Notes under the pieces: generated by a model
Seen by the model: the letters and a program-made list of their open reading frames with translations, nothing else
The model's database searches: none
What the model was told of the DNA's origin: nothing
Shown here: piece after piece, positions 9,532 through 17,587 of the stretch
Layout: each line of letters begins with the position of its first letter
Position numbering within the stretch: position 1 is the stretch's first letter
DNA from: JAWUWD01 sp034112085
Lineage (GTDB): Bacteria > Bacteroidota > Bacteroidia > Cytophagales > Cyclobacteriaceae
Length of the DNA: 64,000 nucleotides
Direction: 5' to 3'
NCBI GenBank assembly: GCA_034112085.1
Contig: JAWUWD010000062.1
Span: 53,841 to 117,840 of the forward strand
Program-made: the position numbers and the translations under genes

Positions 9532-10626
9532 CTAACTTAAGAGAGCCGTGTACAGCTCCACCTTTTCATCACGGCCTCTTAATTCATTTTCTCCTAAATT
9601 TTTCAATATAAATTTGGTGTTGGCATTCATGATCGTTACCAGTTGGCTTGAAATAAGATTGTCAACTTTATAGTCATTGCACAATGCCTGAATTCGCGCT
9701 GTCGTATTGAGTACGTCACCGGTAAAGATGATTTCTTTTTTAATAACACCAATTTCGCCAGTGGTAACCTTACCATAGTGAAAGCCCGCCTTGAAAGTAG
9801 GCACTACTCCGAAGTTCTGCTCGTATTTAATCCTTTGTTTTTCAATGGCTTGCTTCATCGAATAAAAACACTTTATAAAGTTATTGTTAAGCAGTCCGTT
9901 TTGTAGCTTCCAAGATACAATAACTTCATCACCTACATATTGATAAATCTCTCCATCATGCTCAATGATAGGGTCTGATAAGTCAGAATAATACTCCTTG
10001 AGCATCTCGAAATATTTGACATGACCGAGCTTTTCAGCGATAGTTGTAGAAGACTTCATGTCCAAGAACATAAAGATTCTCTCCTCTTCGACAGGTAAGT
10101 GATATTTTCCAGTAAAAAAATTGGCTAAGACTCCTTGCCCAAGATTATCACTTACTTCAGCGTAAAACAATGACACACCAATGATCGCAGCAATGTATAT
10201 CTCTATACTCCAAAAGGCAAAATTGGACAGGAACGACCATAGGTCATTCAAGACTTGCTCATCAAACACATTGACCTGAAGTCTCAAAGCATTTCCAATA
10301 AGCGTATTAATGACCAAAAAAGAGATCATAACCACTAAGTAGACTCCCGTTTTATAAATGATTTTTATGAAGTAACTCCTTTTGATAAACACCTTGTTGA
10401 GGTAAAGCGTCTCAACGGTTCCAATCAGCAACCCTGCGCAGAGCGCAGTAATTCCTGCAAGAGGAATGCTAGCCGAAAAACTATACACGTTACCAGTCGC
10501 TGGATAATGTGTAGCATCTCCCAAGAGCCCTTTTTCTATTAGGGTATAAACCATGCTGAAGACAAACCAAATAAGACCAAAAGGAATGATTCGATAAATA
10601 TTTCTTTTTGTTTTAGGCGAGAGCAT
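9532..10626 (-). CDS. Membrane-bound class III adenylate/guanylate cyclase
   Basis: 364 residues. Four hydrophobic helices occupy residues 10-170. A class III nucleotidyl cyclase catalytic domain follows from about residue 180: FMFLDMKSSTTIAEKLG supplies the first metal-binding aspartate and YQYVGDEVIVSWKL the second, with FHYGKVTTGEIG and FTGDVLNTTARIQ further on, as in the family. It would make cAMP or cGMP at the inner face of the membrane; which nucleotide cannot be settled here. It converges on the upstream secreted protein gene with only 15 bases between the stops. Confidence 0.88.
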   Translation of the reverse strand: MLSPKTKRNIYRIIPFGLIWFVFSMVYTLIEKGLLGDATHYPATGNVYSFSASIPLAGITALCAGLLIGTVETLYLNKVFIKRSYFIKIIYKTGVYLVVMISFLVINTLIGNALRLQVNVFDEQVLNDLWSFLSNFAFWSIEIYIAAIIGVSLFYAEVSDNLGQGVLANFFTGKYHLPVEEERIFMFLDMKSSTTIAEKLGHVKYFEMLKEYYSDLSDPIIEHDGEIYQYVGDEVIVSWKLQNGLLNNNFIKCFYSMKQAIEKQRIKYEQNFGVVPTFKAGFHYGKVTTGEIGVIKKEIIFTGDVLNTTARIQALCNDYKVDNLISSQLVTIMNANTKFILKNLGENELRGRDEKVELYTALLS

Positions 10627-10693
10627 TTTTAACCAGAGTGAGAGTACAGACCATCAAGGTAAAAATATTATTTACTTAACTCGTTAATTTTTT

Positions 10694-11038
10694 CTAGTGT
10701 TTAAGTTCGCTTTGCTGTTTCATTGAAAGATTCGCTATCACAAGATCATAGGAGATATCCAGCAATTGGTCAGAAATAGTACTTTCCAACACTGCTCTGC
10801 TCTAATGCCTCTTACTAAAATAGGAAGGCTCCTCAAGCGAAGGATACTGAGCTCTAAGTTCTTCAATCGTTTCAGGCTTACACTTGATACTGAAACTATC
10901 GAATTTCTTTATATCTGTTGCTGTGAATATTTTCCCGATCACCTTAAACACCAACACTTCAGGGAGTTTAGAAAATGGTATGGATTCTGTAACTCCTTTT
11001 TTTGAGAGGCAATATGTGCGGTAATCCTCTATATTCAT
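10694..11038 (-). pseudogene. MmcQ/YjbR-family protein interrupted by an in-frame amber codon
   Basis: The first 78 codons (MNIEDYRTYCLSKKGVTES, later YPSLEEPSYFSKRH) match the N-terminal two thirds of MmcQ/YjbR-type proteins. A TAG follows at 10802-10804, exactly where family members normally have tryptophan in a KKHWNTV-like motif. Reading on in the same frame gives 35 further codons, including ISDQLLDISYDLVIANL, which matches the family C terminus, and then a TAG at 10694-10696; total length about 114 residues is the usual size. A single G-to-A change (TGG to TAG) explains it. It starts directly at the stop of the CYTH gene, so the two are one transcript. A sequencing error is the alternative. 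Confidence 0.8.
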
Positions 11039-11503
11039 TTACCAAAATGAAAAAGGGTAATTGATTAGGGAAGAGTTATAGTACTTTTTCTCATCCGTTA
11101 CTTCTTTGCCAATCCAAGTAGGAAGTTCTACCTTCTCATTCTCACTTTCTAATTCAATTTCAGCCACAACAAGCCCTTGATTCTCTCCCTCAAACTCATC
11201 AATTTCCCATACTTTGTTATTGATTGACACTTCATGTCTTGTCTTTTCAATGATTGGCTTTTCACAAAGTTCAATCAACTCCAAAGCTTCCTCTTTGGGT
11301 ATTTCATATTCAAATTCTGCTCTTGTTGCACCTTCATTTTTTCCTTTGATTGTCAATATACCTTTCTCATCTGCAATTCGTACCCGGACGGTCCTTTCCG
11401 AAACAGCACTCAAATATCCCTGTTTGATTACAATGCTTCTTTGAGTCTGGGGTTTCCAGTCTGTATTCGTTAGGAGAAATTTTCTTTCTATTTCTAGGGG
11501 CAT
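11039..11503 (-). CDS. CYTH-domain triphosphate tunnel metalloenzyme
   Basis: 154 residues, the usual size for a single CYTH domain. The N-terminal signature LEIERKFLL contains the ExExK metal/phosphate-binding motif; further charged strands (RTVRVRIADEKGILTIKGK, EFEYEI, EIDEFEG, VVAEIELESE) line the tunnel in this family. Related small bacterial proteins hydrolyse inorganic triphosphate. The TAA stop abuts the ATG of the broken yjbR-like gene, so they were probably co-transcribed. Confidence 0.88.
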   Translation of the reverse strand: MPLEIERKFLLTNTDWKPQTQRSIVIKQGYLSAVSERTVRVRIADEKGILTIKGKNEGATRAEFEYEIPKEEALELIELCEKPIIEKTRHEVSINNKVWEIDEFEGENQGLVVAEIELESENEKVELPTWIGKEVTDEKKYYNSSLINYPFSFW

Positions 11504-11605
11504 TTCGTTGACGTTTTTGTGTTACCAACTGGTAGGTTGATCAATACTTGACAGGGGTTTGTTCTAATTGATAATCCAATCTTCTTAAAACTCAGGTTGA
11601 TGTTC

Positions 11606-12016
11606 TTAATGAAGTTTATCAACTAATTTTCCACCAATCCAAGCCATAGGAATATAAGCGAGGAGAATATCTACTGCAGCAAACCATGTTGGTCCAGGCA
11701 GCATATAGTTTACCATAATTCCTCCTAGAAGGAAGAAACCTCCAATACCCAATGAAAATTTCATCTTATGACTGGCCGCTATCAAACCTGCGATAAACGC
11801 ACCAATCAGTGTGCCTAAAGCATGTGCTAAAAATGGAAATACAAAATATTCCGCTTCCAGAGTCGGCATTATCGATGCCAAAGCTTCTATATCACTGGGG
11901 TCTACACCCTCGATTGGCATTAGTTTATGACCCATTTGGATAAGCCCCATATTAATCAGGCTTCCTCCTAACCATCCTGCAATAACCGCTAATACATTTT
12001 TTACTATTGGATTCAT
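11606..12016 (-). CDS. Small four-helix membrane protein, unknown function
   Basis: 136 residues with four predicted transmembrane segments (about residues 5-27, 58-80, 85-107 and 110-132). The region between helices 1 and 2 is acidic (PIEGVDPSDIEALAS). It resembles uncharacterised Bacteroidota inner-membrane proteins; no catalytic motif was seen. The gene is separated from its neighbours by about 100 bases downstream and 360 bases upstream. Confidence 0.6.
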   Translation of the reverse strand: MNPIVKNVLAVIAGWLGGSLINMGLIQMGHKLMPIEGVDPSDIEALASIMPTLEAEYFVFPFLAHALGTLIGAFIAGLIAASHKMKFSLGIGGFFLLGGIMVNYMLPGPTWFAAVDILLAYIPMAWIGGKLVDKLH

Positions 12017-12374
12017 ACCTGTTGTGTTTGATTAGTCGTGTGTCCCTTTTCTCTCTAGGAAGATGAATTTAGACTCTGTTGTCGTGACAGTAATCAACAT
12101 TTTTACAGCCTAATTAGCTTAAATCTAGTGTTTTCTACTGGACTATCAATAACCACTTAACCTTCATGCCTTTTTTTAACATAAGTGGCCTAATCTAATA
12201 CGATAAAATAGATGTGATAAAACGCATCCGTTTCTGTTTCGTTTTTATTGTATGTCTTTTTAGTAATGTGCTGTTATTGTCAATAGCCTTCTAGATTGAC
12301 GCGATTATAAGTGAGATTAATTGATTAACCAATCCTTTTGTGGCTACTTTTGTATGAACTATAATAAGATATAG
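12017..12374. other. Gene-free region between two divergent genes
   Basis: AT-rich, no coding frame with a recognisable product. It holds an inverted repeat GTCAAT (12279-12284) / ATTGAC (12295-12300) and, further right, the promoter candidate for the monooxygenase gene. Nothing else is evident. Confidence 0.5.
12321..12352 (+). promoter_or_regulatory. Bacteroidota-type promoter for the flavin monooxygenase
   Basis: TTG at 12321-12323, 21 bases, then TACTTTTG at 12345-12352. This fits the -33 TTG / -7 TAnnTTTG pattern of Bacteroidota housekeeping promoters and lies 22 bases before the ATG at 12375. Confidence 0.5.
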
Positions 12375-13418
12375 ATGTTAGATTATGTAATAATTGGAGG
12401 GGCACAAGCAGGGTTGTCTATGGCTTACCATTTGAAAATAATGGAGGAAAAGTTTATAGTTATTGATGGGGAAGATAAAATTGGTGCATCATGGTTGAAT
12501 AGATGGGACTCTTTAAAATTATTTACACCAACCGAATATAATCACTTACCAGGATTAGACTTTAACGCCTCTAAAGGCCATTATCCGACTAAATTTGAGG
12601 TTGCTGACTATTTCAATTTATATGTGAAGAAATTTAAAATTCCTGTGCAGCATAATACACTAGCTACATCGGTACGCAAGACAGAAAAAGGATTTCATGT
12701 CACTCACAAAGAAGGTGAGATTGAGACTAAAAATGTCATTATTGCTACGGGGCCATTCCACATTCCCTATACTCCTCCCTGTCATACTAAGGTGTCAGAA
12801 AGTATCTTTCAAATGCATAGCAACTATTACAAAGGTCTACATCAGTTACAAACAGGTGATGCATTAGTAGTTGGTGGTGGAGATTCTGGATATCAGATAC
12901 TAGATGAAATTTCAAAAGACAAATCTAGAACCTTTTATTTTTCTGGTGATATCACAGTGAAATCACTACCTCAACAGTTTTTGGGTAAAACACTCTGGTG
13001 GTGGTTTACATTGATCGGATTTTTAAGCTATAATAAGTATAGTTGGATAGGTAAGAAAATCAATACTTTTACCCAACCAGTCATAGGTGTTGATGTTAAG
13101 GAAATCCTTTCTAGGAATAACGTAATATCTGTGGGAAGAACAAAAGACGCATTAAATGAAGAAGTTATTTTTGAAAACAAAAAAATTTCTACTATCAAAA
13201 ATATTATTTGGGCGACAGGTTATCGTCCAAACTTTAAATGGATAGAAGGATTGGAGCTGGATGCAGCTAGTTATCCGAATAATTACAGAGGCGTGAGTAA
13301 CATAGAAGGATTATATTTTATTGGTCTGCCATGGATGTACACTCGAGGATCGGCAACCTTAGGTGGAGTGTCAAGAGATGCCAGTTACTTAGCGAACATA
13401 ATAAGTAACAAAAAGTAA
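12375..13418 (+). CDS. Flavin-containing monooxygenase-like NAD(P)/FAD oxidoreductase
   Basis: 347 residues, in the CzcO/YUCCA-like group. The FAD-binding Rossmann motif is VIIGGAQAGLS near the N terminus (GxGxxG variant with Ala/Gln), a second nucleotide-binding motif is VVGGGDSGYQI at about residue 160, and IWATGYRPNF near residue 280 is the conserved ATG element of this family. Between them lies GASWLNRWDSLKLFTPTEY, typical of flavin monooxygenases. It would use NAD(P)H and oxygen to oxidise a small substrate that is not identifiable. The neighbours give no pathway clue. Confidence 0.85.
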   Translation: MLDYVIIGGAQAGLSMAYHLKIMEEKFIVIDGEDKIGASWLNRWDSLKLFTPTEYNHLPGLDFNASKGHYPTKFEVADYFNLYVKKFKIPVQHNTLATSVRKTEKGFHVTHKEGEIETKNVIIATGPFHIPYTPPCHTKVSESIFQMHSNYYKGLHQLQTGDALVVGGGDSGYQILDEISKDKSRTFYFSGDITVKSLPQQFLGKTLWWWFTLIGFLSYNKYSWIGKKINTFTQPVIGVDVKEILSRNNVISVGRTKDALNEEVIFENKKISTIKNIIWATGYRPNFKWIEGLELDAASYPNNYRGVSNIEGLYFIGLPWMYTRGSATLGGVSRDASYLANIISNKK

Positions 13419-13516
13419 ATTACCTCTTGTCAGAACCTTTGTAAATCACTCTAACATCTCTTAAAGTCGATAAGGAAGGTATCTGGAGCCGATCTCACCC
13501 ACCTTATCAACAATTG

Positions 13517-15274
13517 CTATTCATAAAAAGCTTCAATTTGTGCTAGATGCTTTTGTTTGATTACTTTCCTTTTGAGTTTCAATGTTGGGGTAAGTTCCCC
13601 GCTATCTATACCCCACTCATCAGGCAACAGCTCAAACTTCTTCACTTTTTGATACTGGGCAAAAGTCGCATTATGCAACTCCATTTCCTTTTCAAATTTT
13701 TCCAAAACACTAGGTAACTTGACCATTTCTTGGTTGGTAGAATACGTGATTTTATGAAGTCTACACCATTCACGGAGTCCATCAAATGAAGGGATAATCA
13801 AAGCTGATGGAAATTTCTGTGATTCCCCGACCACCATGATCTGCTCGATCAACATGGACTCTTTAAACTTGTTTTCTAGTGCCTGTGGTGCTATATATTT
13901 CCCACCAGAAGTCTTGAACATTTCCTTTTTACGATCTGTGATCTTGAGAAACCTATCCTCTTGAAACTCGCCAATATCGCCCGTGTGTAACCAACCTTCT
14001 TTATCGATTGTCTCATCAGTCAAGTCTTGGCGTTTGTAATATCCCAGCATTACATTTGGTCCTTTGACTAATATTTCTCCATCATCAGCTATTTTGACCT
14101 CTACTTCTTTAAGTAGCTCACCAACACAGCCTATCCTGATGTCTCCTTCTCCACGCCTAGTGAATGTGATTCCAGGTGATGACTCGGTTTGTCCATAAGC
14201 TTCAAGAACCGGAATTTGTGCCGCACAGAACACCCGAGTCAACCTCGGCTGTAACGCAGCTGCACCTGAAACAATAAACTTAATGTTTCCGCCCAATGCT
14301 TCTCTCCACTTATTGAAGATAATTTTGTTCGCTATCTTTAGCTTGAGGTTATAAACAAAACCTTGGTCCTGATGTGGTATGTATTGGTCTCCCAACTTGA
14401 GTGCCCAGAAGAAGAGTATTTTCTTCACGCCAGTCAATTCGTATCCTTTCATGACAATCTTATCATACACCTTTTCAAGGAGCCTCGGTACTGTTGCAAA
14501 AAAGTCCGGTTTGACTTCTTTGAGATTTTCCCCAATAGTATCTATACTCTCAGCATAATATATAGAAACACCTATCCTAAAATAGGTGTAGAGTGCAGTT
14601 CGAGCAAAGATGTGACACAACGGTAAAAAGCTAAGCACTTTATAAGTTGGTGTCTCTACTGCAAACGCCTCTGCTACTGCTTCTGCGTTACTCAGAATAT
14701 TGCGATGTGACAACATCACTCCCTTTGGAACTCCTGTGGTTCCAGAAGTGTAGATGATGGTTGCCATGTCGTTACTTTTGACATTGTTCTTACAAGTTTC
14801 GATTTTCTCCAAGTCAACAGGAGCCTGCATAAGATCTTCCCAATGATTGACACCTGACAAAACATCAAAAGAATAGATTCCTACCTCAATACTTATTTGA
14901 TCAACAACATTCTTTATTTTTTGCTGAACTTCTGCATCACCAACAAAAATCATCTTTAGCTCTGCGTCTTCAGTTATGAATTTATAATCTCCCTCTGCCG
15001 AGTTGGGATACATCGGTACTGTCACAATCCCTAACTGCTGCATAGCCAAATCTACGCAAACCCATTCTGGTCGATTATAAGAAACAATCCCAACTTTATC
15101 TCCAGGTACAAGACCATGCGCCAGTACTCCACTCCCGAGTTTGTTGATGATTTCTATTATTTCGTGAGTGCTTGTTTTTTTCCATTGACCATCTATTTTC
15201 GCAGTTAGTGCGTCTGATTTCGGAAATTTTGCGTTTTGATAATACAACGCGTCAAATAATCTAGTGACTTGCAT
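13517..15274 (-). CDS. Long-chain fatty acid-CoA ligase (AMP-binding)
   Basis: About 585 residues, ANL superfamily. The AMP/phosphate loop is IIYTSGTTGVPKGVMLSH, the adenylate-binding motif is EAYGQTESSP, and GWLHTGDIGEF with ITDRKKEMFKTSGGKY mark the hinge and C-terminal domain. Length and the bipartite sequence fit the long-chain (FAA-type) acyl-CoA synthetases. The ATG at 15274 is preferred; an upstream in-frame GTG would add eight residues of no family similarity. Activates fatty acids for degradation or lipid synthesis; acts at the inner membrane surface. Confidence 0.9.
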   Translation of the reverse strand: MQVTRLFDALYYQNAKFPKSDALTAKIDGQWKKTSTHEIIEIINKLGSGVLAHGLVPGDKVGIVSYNRPEWVCVDLAMQQLGIVTVPMYPNSAEGDYKFITEDAELKMIFVGDAEVQQKIKNVVDQISIEVGIYSFDVLSGVNHWEDLMQAPVDLEKIETCKNNVKSNDMATIIYTSGTTGVPKGVMLSHRNILSNAEAVAEAFAVETPTYKVLSFLPLCHIFARTALYTYFRIGVSIYYAESIDTIGENLKEVKPDFFATVPRLLEKVYDKIVMKGYELTGVKKILFFWALKLGDQYIPHQDQGFVYNLKLKIANKIIFNKWREALGGNIKFIVSGAAALQPRLTRVFCAAQIPVLEAYGQTESSPGITFTRRGEGDIRIGCVGELLKEVEVKIADDGEILVKGPNVMLGYYKRQDLTDETIDKEGWLHTGDIGEFQEDRFLKITDRKKEMFKTSGGKYIAPQALENKFKESMLIEQIMVVGESQKFPSALIIPSFDGLREWCRLHKITYSTNQEMVKLPSVLEKFEKEMELHNATFAQYQKVKKFELLPDEWGIDSGELTPTLKLKRKVIKQKHLAQIEAFYE

Positions 15275-15345
15275 AGTGTGCTTAAAGTGAAACAGCACAA
15301 AAGATAGTAATAAAACAGAATGATCTGTAATCTAAACTTAGAAAT

Positions 15346-17217
15346 TTAGTTGTTCACTTCTTCTTCTGTGAAGACTTCTTCCTTAGGCTTGAAGTCTCCC
15401 CTGAGCTCGCGGAATCGTTTCCTGGCTTCTGAGACATATACGCTGCCCGGATACTTTGTGAGAAATTCATGAAAGATCTCTTTCGCTCTGTCTAGATCTC
15501 CTATCTGATTTTGGTATAAGTCCCCTAATTTGAAATACGCATCATCACTCCAAATGTCATAAGCGTAGTTGGTTGATATTTGATCTAGCAGATCTGCAGA
15601 ATATTCAAAATTTCCCAAATCAATATTGATTTTTGCTTCAAGCCAAAGAATTTCGTCCATCAGACTGTGACCTTTGTATTTCCCCTTGAGAGATTTTACC
15701 GCAGCTATCGCTTCTTCAAATTTGTTTTGAAACAACAATAAGTCGATCGAGGCATACTCTTCCATCGCTTCCGTAGTAGAGTCCAATGCTATATTGTCCT
15801 TGATCAAAATACTCAACTGCATAGCATCATTTGCGATTTCTCGAGTAGTGGCTTGTTTTAGGATATCAAGGTGTTCTTGGGCCAGTGCAAAATCTCCCTT
15901 GTAGTACGATAATTTTGCGTTTTTTAGCTTAGCCTCATACCCAATTTTTGTATCCTTATTGCTTTTTTCGACTTGTGCGTAATAGAGCACTGACTCCCAT
16001 GGTTCATTGAGCAGTAAATGTATATCACCTAAATCCATTTTAGATTTTGACTTGATTTTATGATCCGCCCTTGGTGTTTTGATAATATCATTCAGAATCT
16101 GTATTGCCGAGTCTTTTTCATCTAAATAAAAGGCGTGCAGATGTGCCTTATTGCGGAGTGCCTCAAGAGTGTTTCGATTGATTCCCATTTCTTTGATGAA
16201 CAATCTGTAATCATAAACCAAGTTGCGAATCTCTCTTTCATCCACAGGATAAGTCGCTCTAACGCGCTCTTCATAAGCTTGAATCAAGTACATTTTAGCT
16301 CTCATGTAGTTGACTGATTTTGGATAATGTTTTATCACGTAAGTGAATATTGTTATAGCTACATCAAAATCGTTATTCTGCAGTGAGATCAGTCCTATTC
16401 TATTTGATCTAGCTCCTTCTGTTTTCAATCGTTTATCAAGTGCCCTGGCCTGAATAAATGCGCCATAAAAATTCTTTTGTTGAAGAGACACCCATATCAA
16501 TAATTCACTGTAAACAATGTTTTCTGGGTAGTCTTGAATCTTCTGATAAAGCAACATTTCTAAGCTCTCCAGTTCCTCAGGTTTTGATAATAGATTTTGC
16601 AATGTGTTTTTCACATAACTCATATTCGAGGGATTCTGTATGATGTAGTTAAGGTACTCTTCCACCATTAAATCTTTTTCGCCTGTGATCCTGTAAATAT
16701 TAGCAAGCTCTAAGGCATACAAGTAGGGGTTAGCAGCGACTTCTCTGCTTTCAGCGAACATCATAACAGCGTAGCTAGTAAGTTGCTTAGAAACGAAATA
16801 TTGGGCCGTGATTCTAGTTTTATAATTATCCCGCTTTATGTTCTGAATAATATCTGTAAACCATATATGTGCCAAGTCTTGTTCTCCTTGATTCCAATAC
16901 ACCAAACCTAGATCCAATTCGTAGTATAAATTTTGCGGAAACTTTTTAATCAAACGACTTACATATCTTTCCGCTGTTTTAAAGTCAGATGTTTCTATGA
17001 GAATGAATAAATAGTTATTATGGATAAGTGGAATGTTCTTTAAATTTTTTGATAACTCAGAGTACATCCCTTTTGCTTTTAACAATTCACCTTGTGAATA
17101 ATACTCATTAGCCAATTTGATGTCAAGAGATTTTTGAGCCAATAGCACATTAGTAAGTCCACAAAAAATGAGGACTGCCATTACTTTATTAAATATGGTG
17201 CGAATGCTTATCAACAA
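15346..17217 (-). CDS. Secreted tetratricopeptide-repeat protein
   Basis: 623 residues. An N-terminal signal peptide (IRTIFNKVMAVLIFCGLTN, cut near LLAQ) is complete only with the TTG start at 17217; an ATG 12 codons later would lose the positively charged n-region. The rest is helical TPR repeats, for example AKGMYSELSKNLKNIPLIHNN at the start and AKEIFHEFLTKYPGSVYVSEA near the end, the latter like outer-membrane assembly TPRs. A few C-terminal residues are acidic. Probably a periplasmic scaffold. Its leader is the DnaA-box-rich gap, so transcription may respond to DnaA. Confidence 0.72.
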   Translation of the reverse strand: MLISIRTIFNKVMAVLIFCGLTNVLLAQKSLDIKLANEYYSQGELLKAKGMYSELSKNLKNIPLIHNNYLFILIETSDFKTAERYVSRLIKKFPQNLYYELDLGLVYWNQGEQDLAHIWFTDIIQNIKRDNYKTRITAQYFVSKQLTSYAVMMFAESREVAANPYLYALELANIYRITGEKDLMVEEYLNYIIQNPSNMSYVKNTLQNLLSKPEELESLEMLLYQKIQDYPENIVYSELLIWVSLQQKNFYGAFIQARALDKRLKTEGARSNRIGLISLQNNDFDVAITIFTYVIKHYPKSVNYMRAKMYLIQAYEERVRATYPVDEREIRNLVYDYRLFIKEMGINRNTLEALRNKAHLHAFYLDEKDSAIQILNDIIKTPRADHKIKSKSKMDLGDIHLLLNEPWESVLYYAQVEKSNKDTKIGYEAKLKNAKLSYYKGDFALAQEHLDILKQATTREIANDAMQLSILIKDNIALDSTTEAMEEYASIDLLLFQNKFEEAIAAVKSLKGKYKGHSLMDEILWLEAKINIDLGNFEYSADLLDQISTNYAYDIWSDDAYFKLGDLYQNQIGDLDRAKEIFHEFLTKYPGSVYVSEARKRFRELRGDFKPKEEVFTEEEVNN

Positions 17218-17587
17218 AAAAGGGGGTCTATTATATATATATATTTATTTAAAATTAAATATTATAATTTATTACCGTGTGAATACGTGGATAAATAACA
17301 ATTGTTTTTATTGGATTGACTGAATGTTTATAACTCTGGTGGTTATCCACAGGTAGGATATGATTTTAATGTATTGATTAATAATTACTTATGATTTTTA
17401 ATGTGTATAATATTTTATTTGTGGACAACATATTTTTCACTTTAGAAACGTGGGTATTGTGTTGATATTATGAGTCAATTGTGGATTGTTTTATCGTTTA
17501 CTTGTGAAAGTGTTGGTTATGCATGTTAAGTGAAATCAGGTGTGGATGAGTACAAGGTTATGCACAAGAAAACACAGGTTATGCACA
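17218..17587. other. Candidate chromosomal replication origin (oriC): DnaA-box cluster with A/T-only run
   Basis: 370 bases without a gene. Bases 17229-17274 are 46 consecutive A/T, a candidate unwinding element. DnaA-box-like 9-mers: TTATCCACA at 17343-17351 (perfect); TTATGCACA at 17558-17566 and 17579-17587; on the minus strand TTATACACA at 17402-17410, TTATCCACG at 17286-17294, TTGTCCACA at 17420-17428, TCATCCACA at 17541-17549 and, with two mismatches, CAATCCACA at 17480-17488. Four boxes fit TTWTNCACA exactly and three more differ from TTATCCACA by one base. mnmG and two parS-like sites lie 3-5 kb away. Neither dnaA nor parAB is in the window, so this is inferred; the alternative is a DnaA-regulated promoter for the TPR gene. 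Confidence 0.6.
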
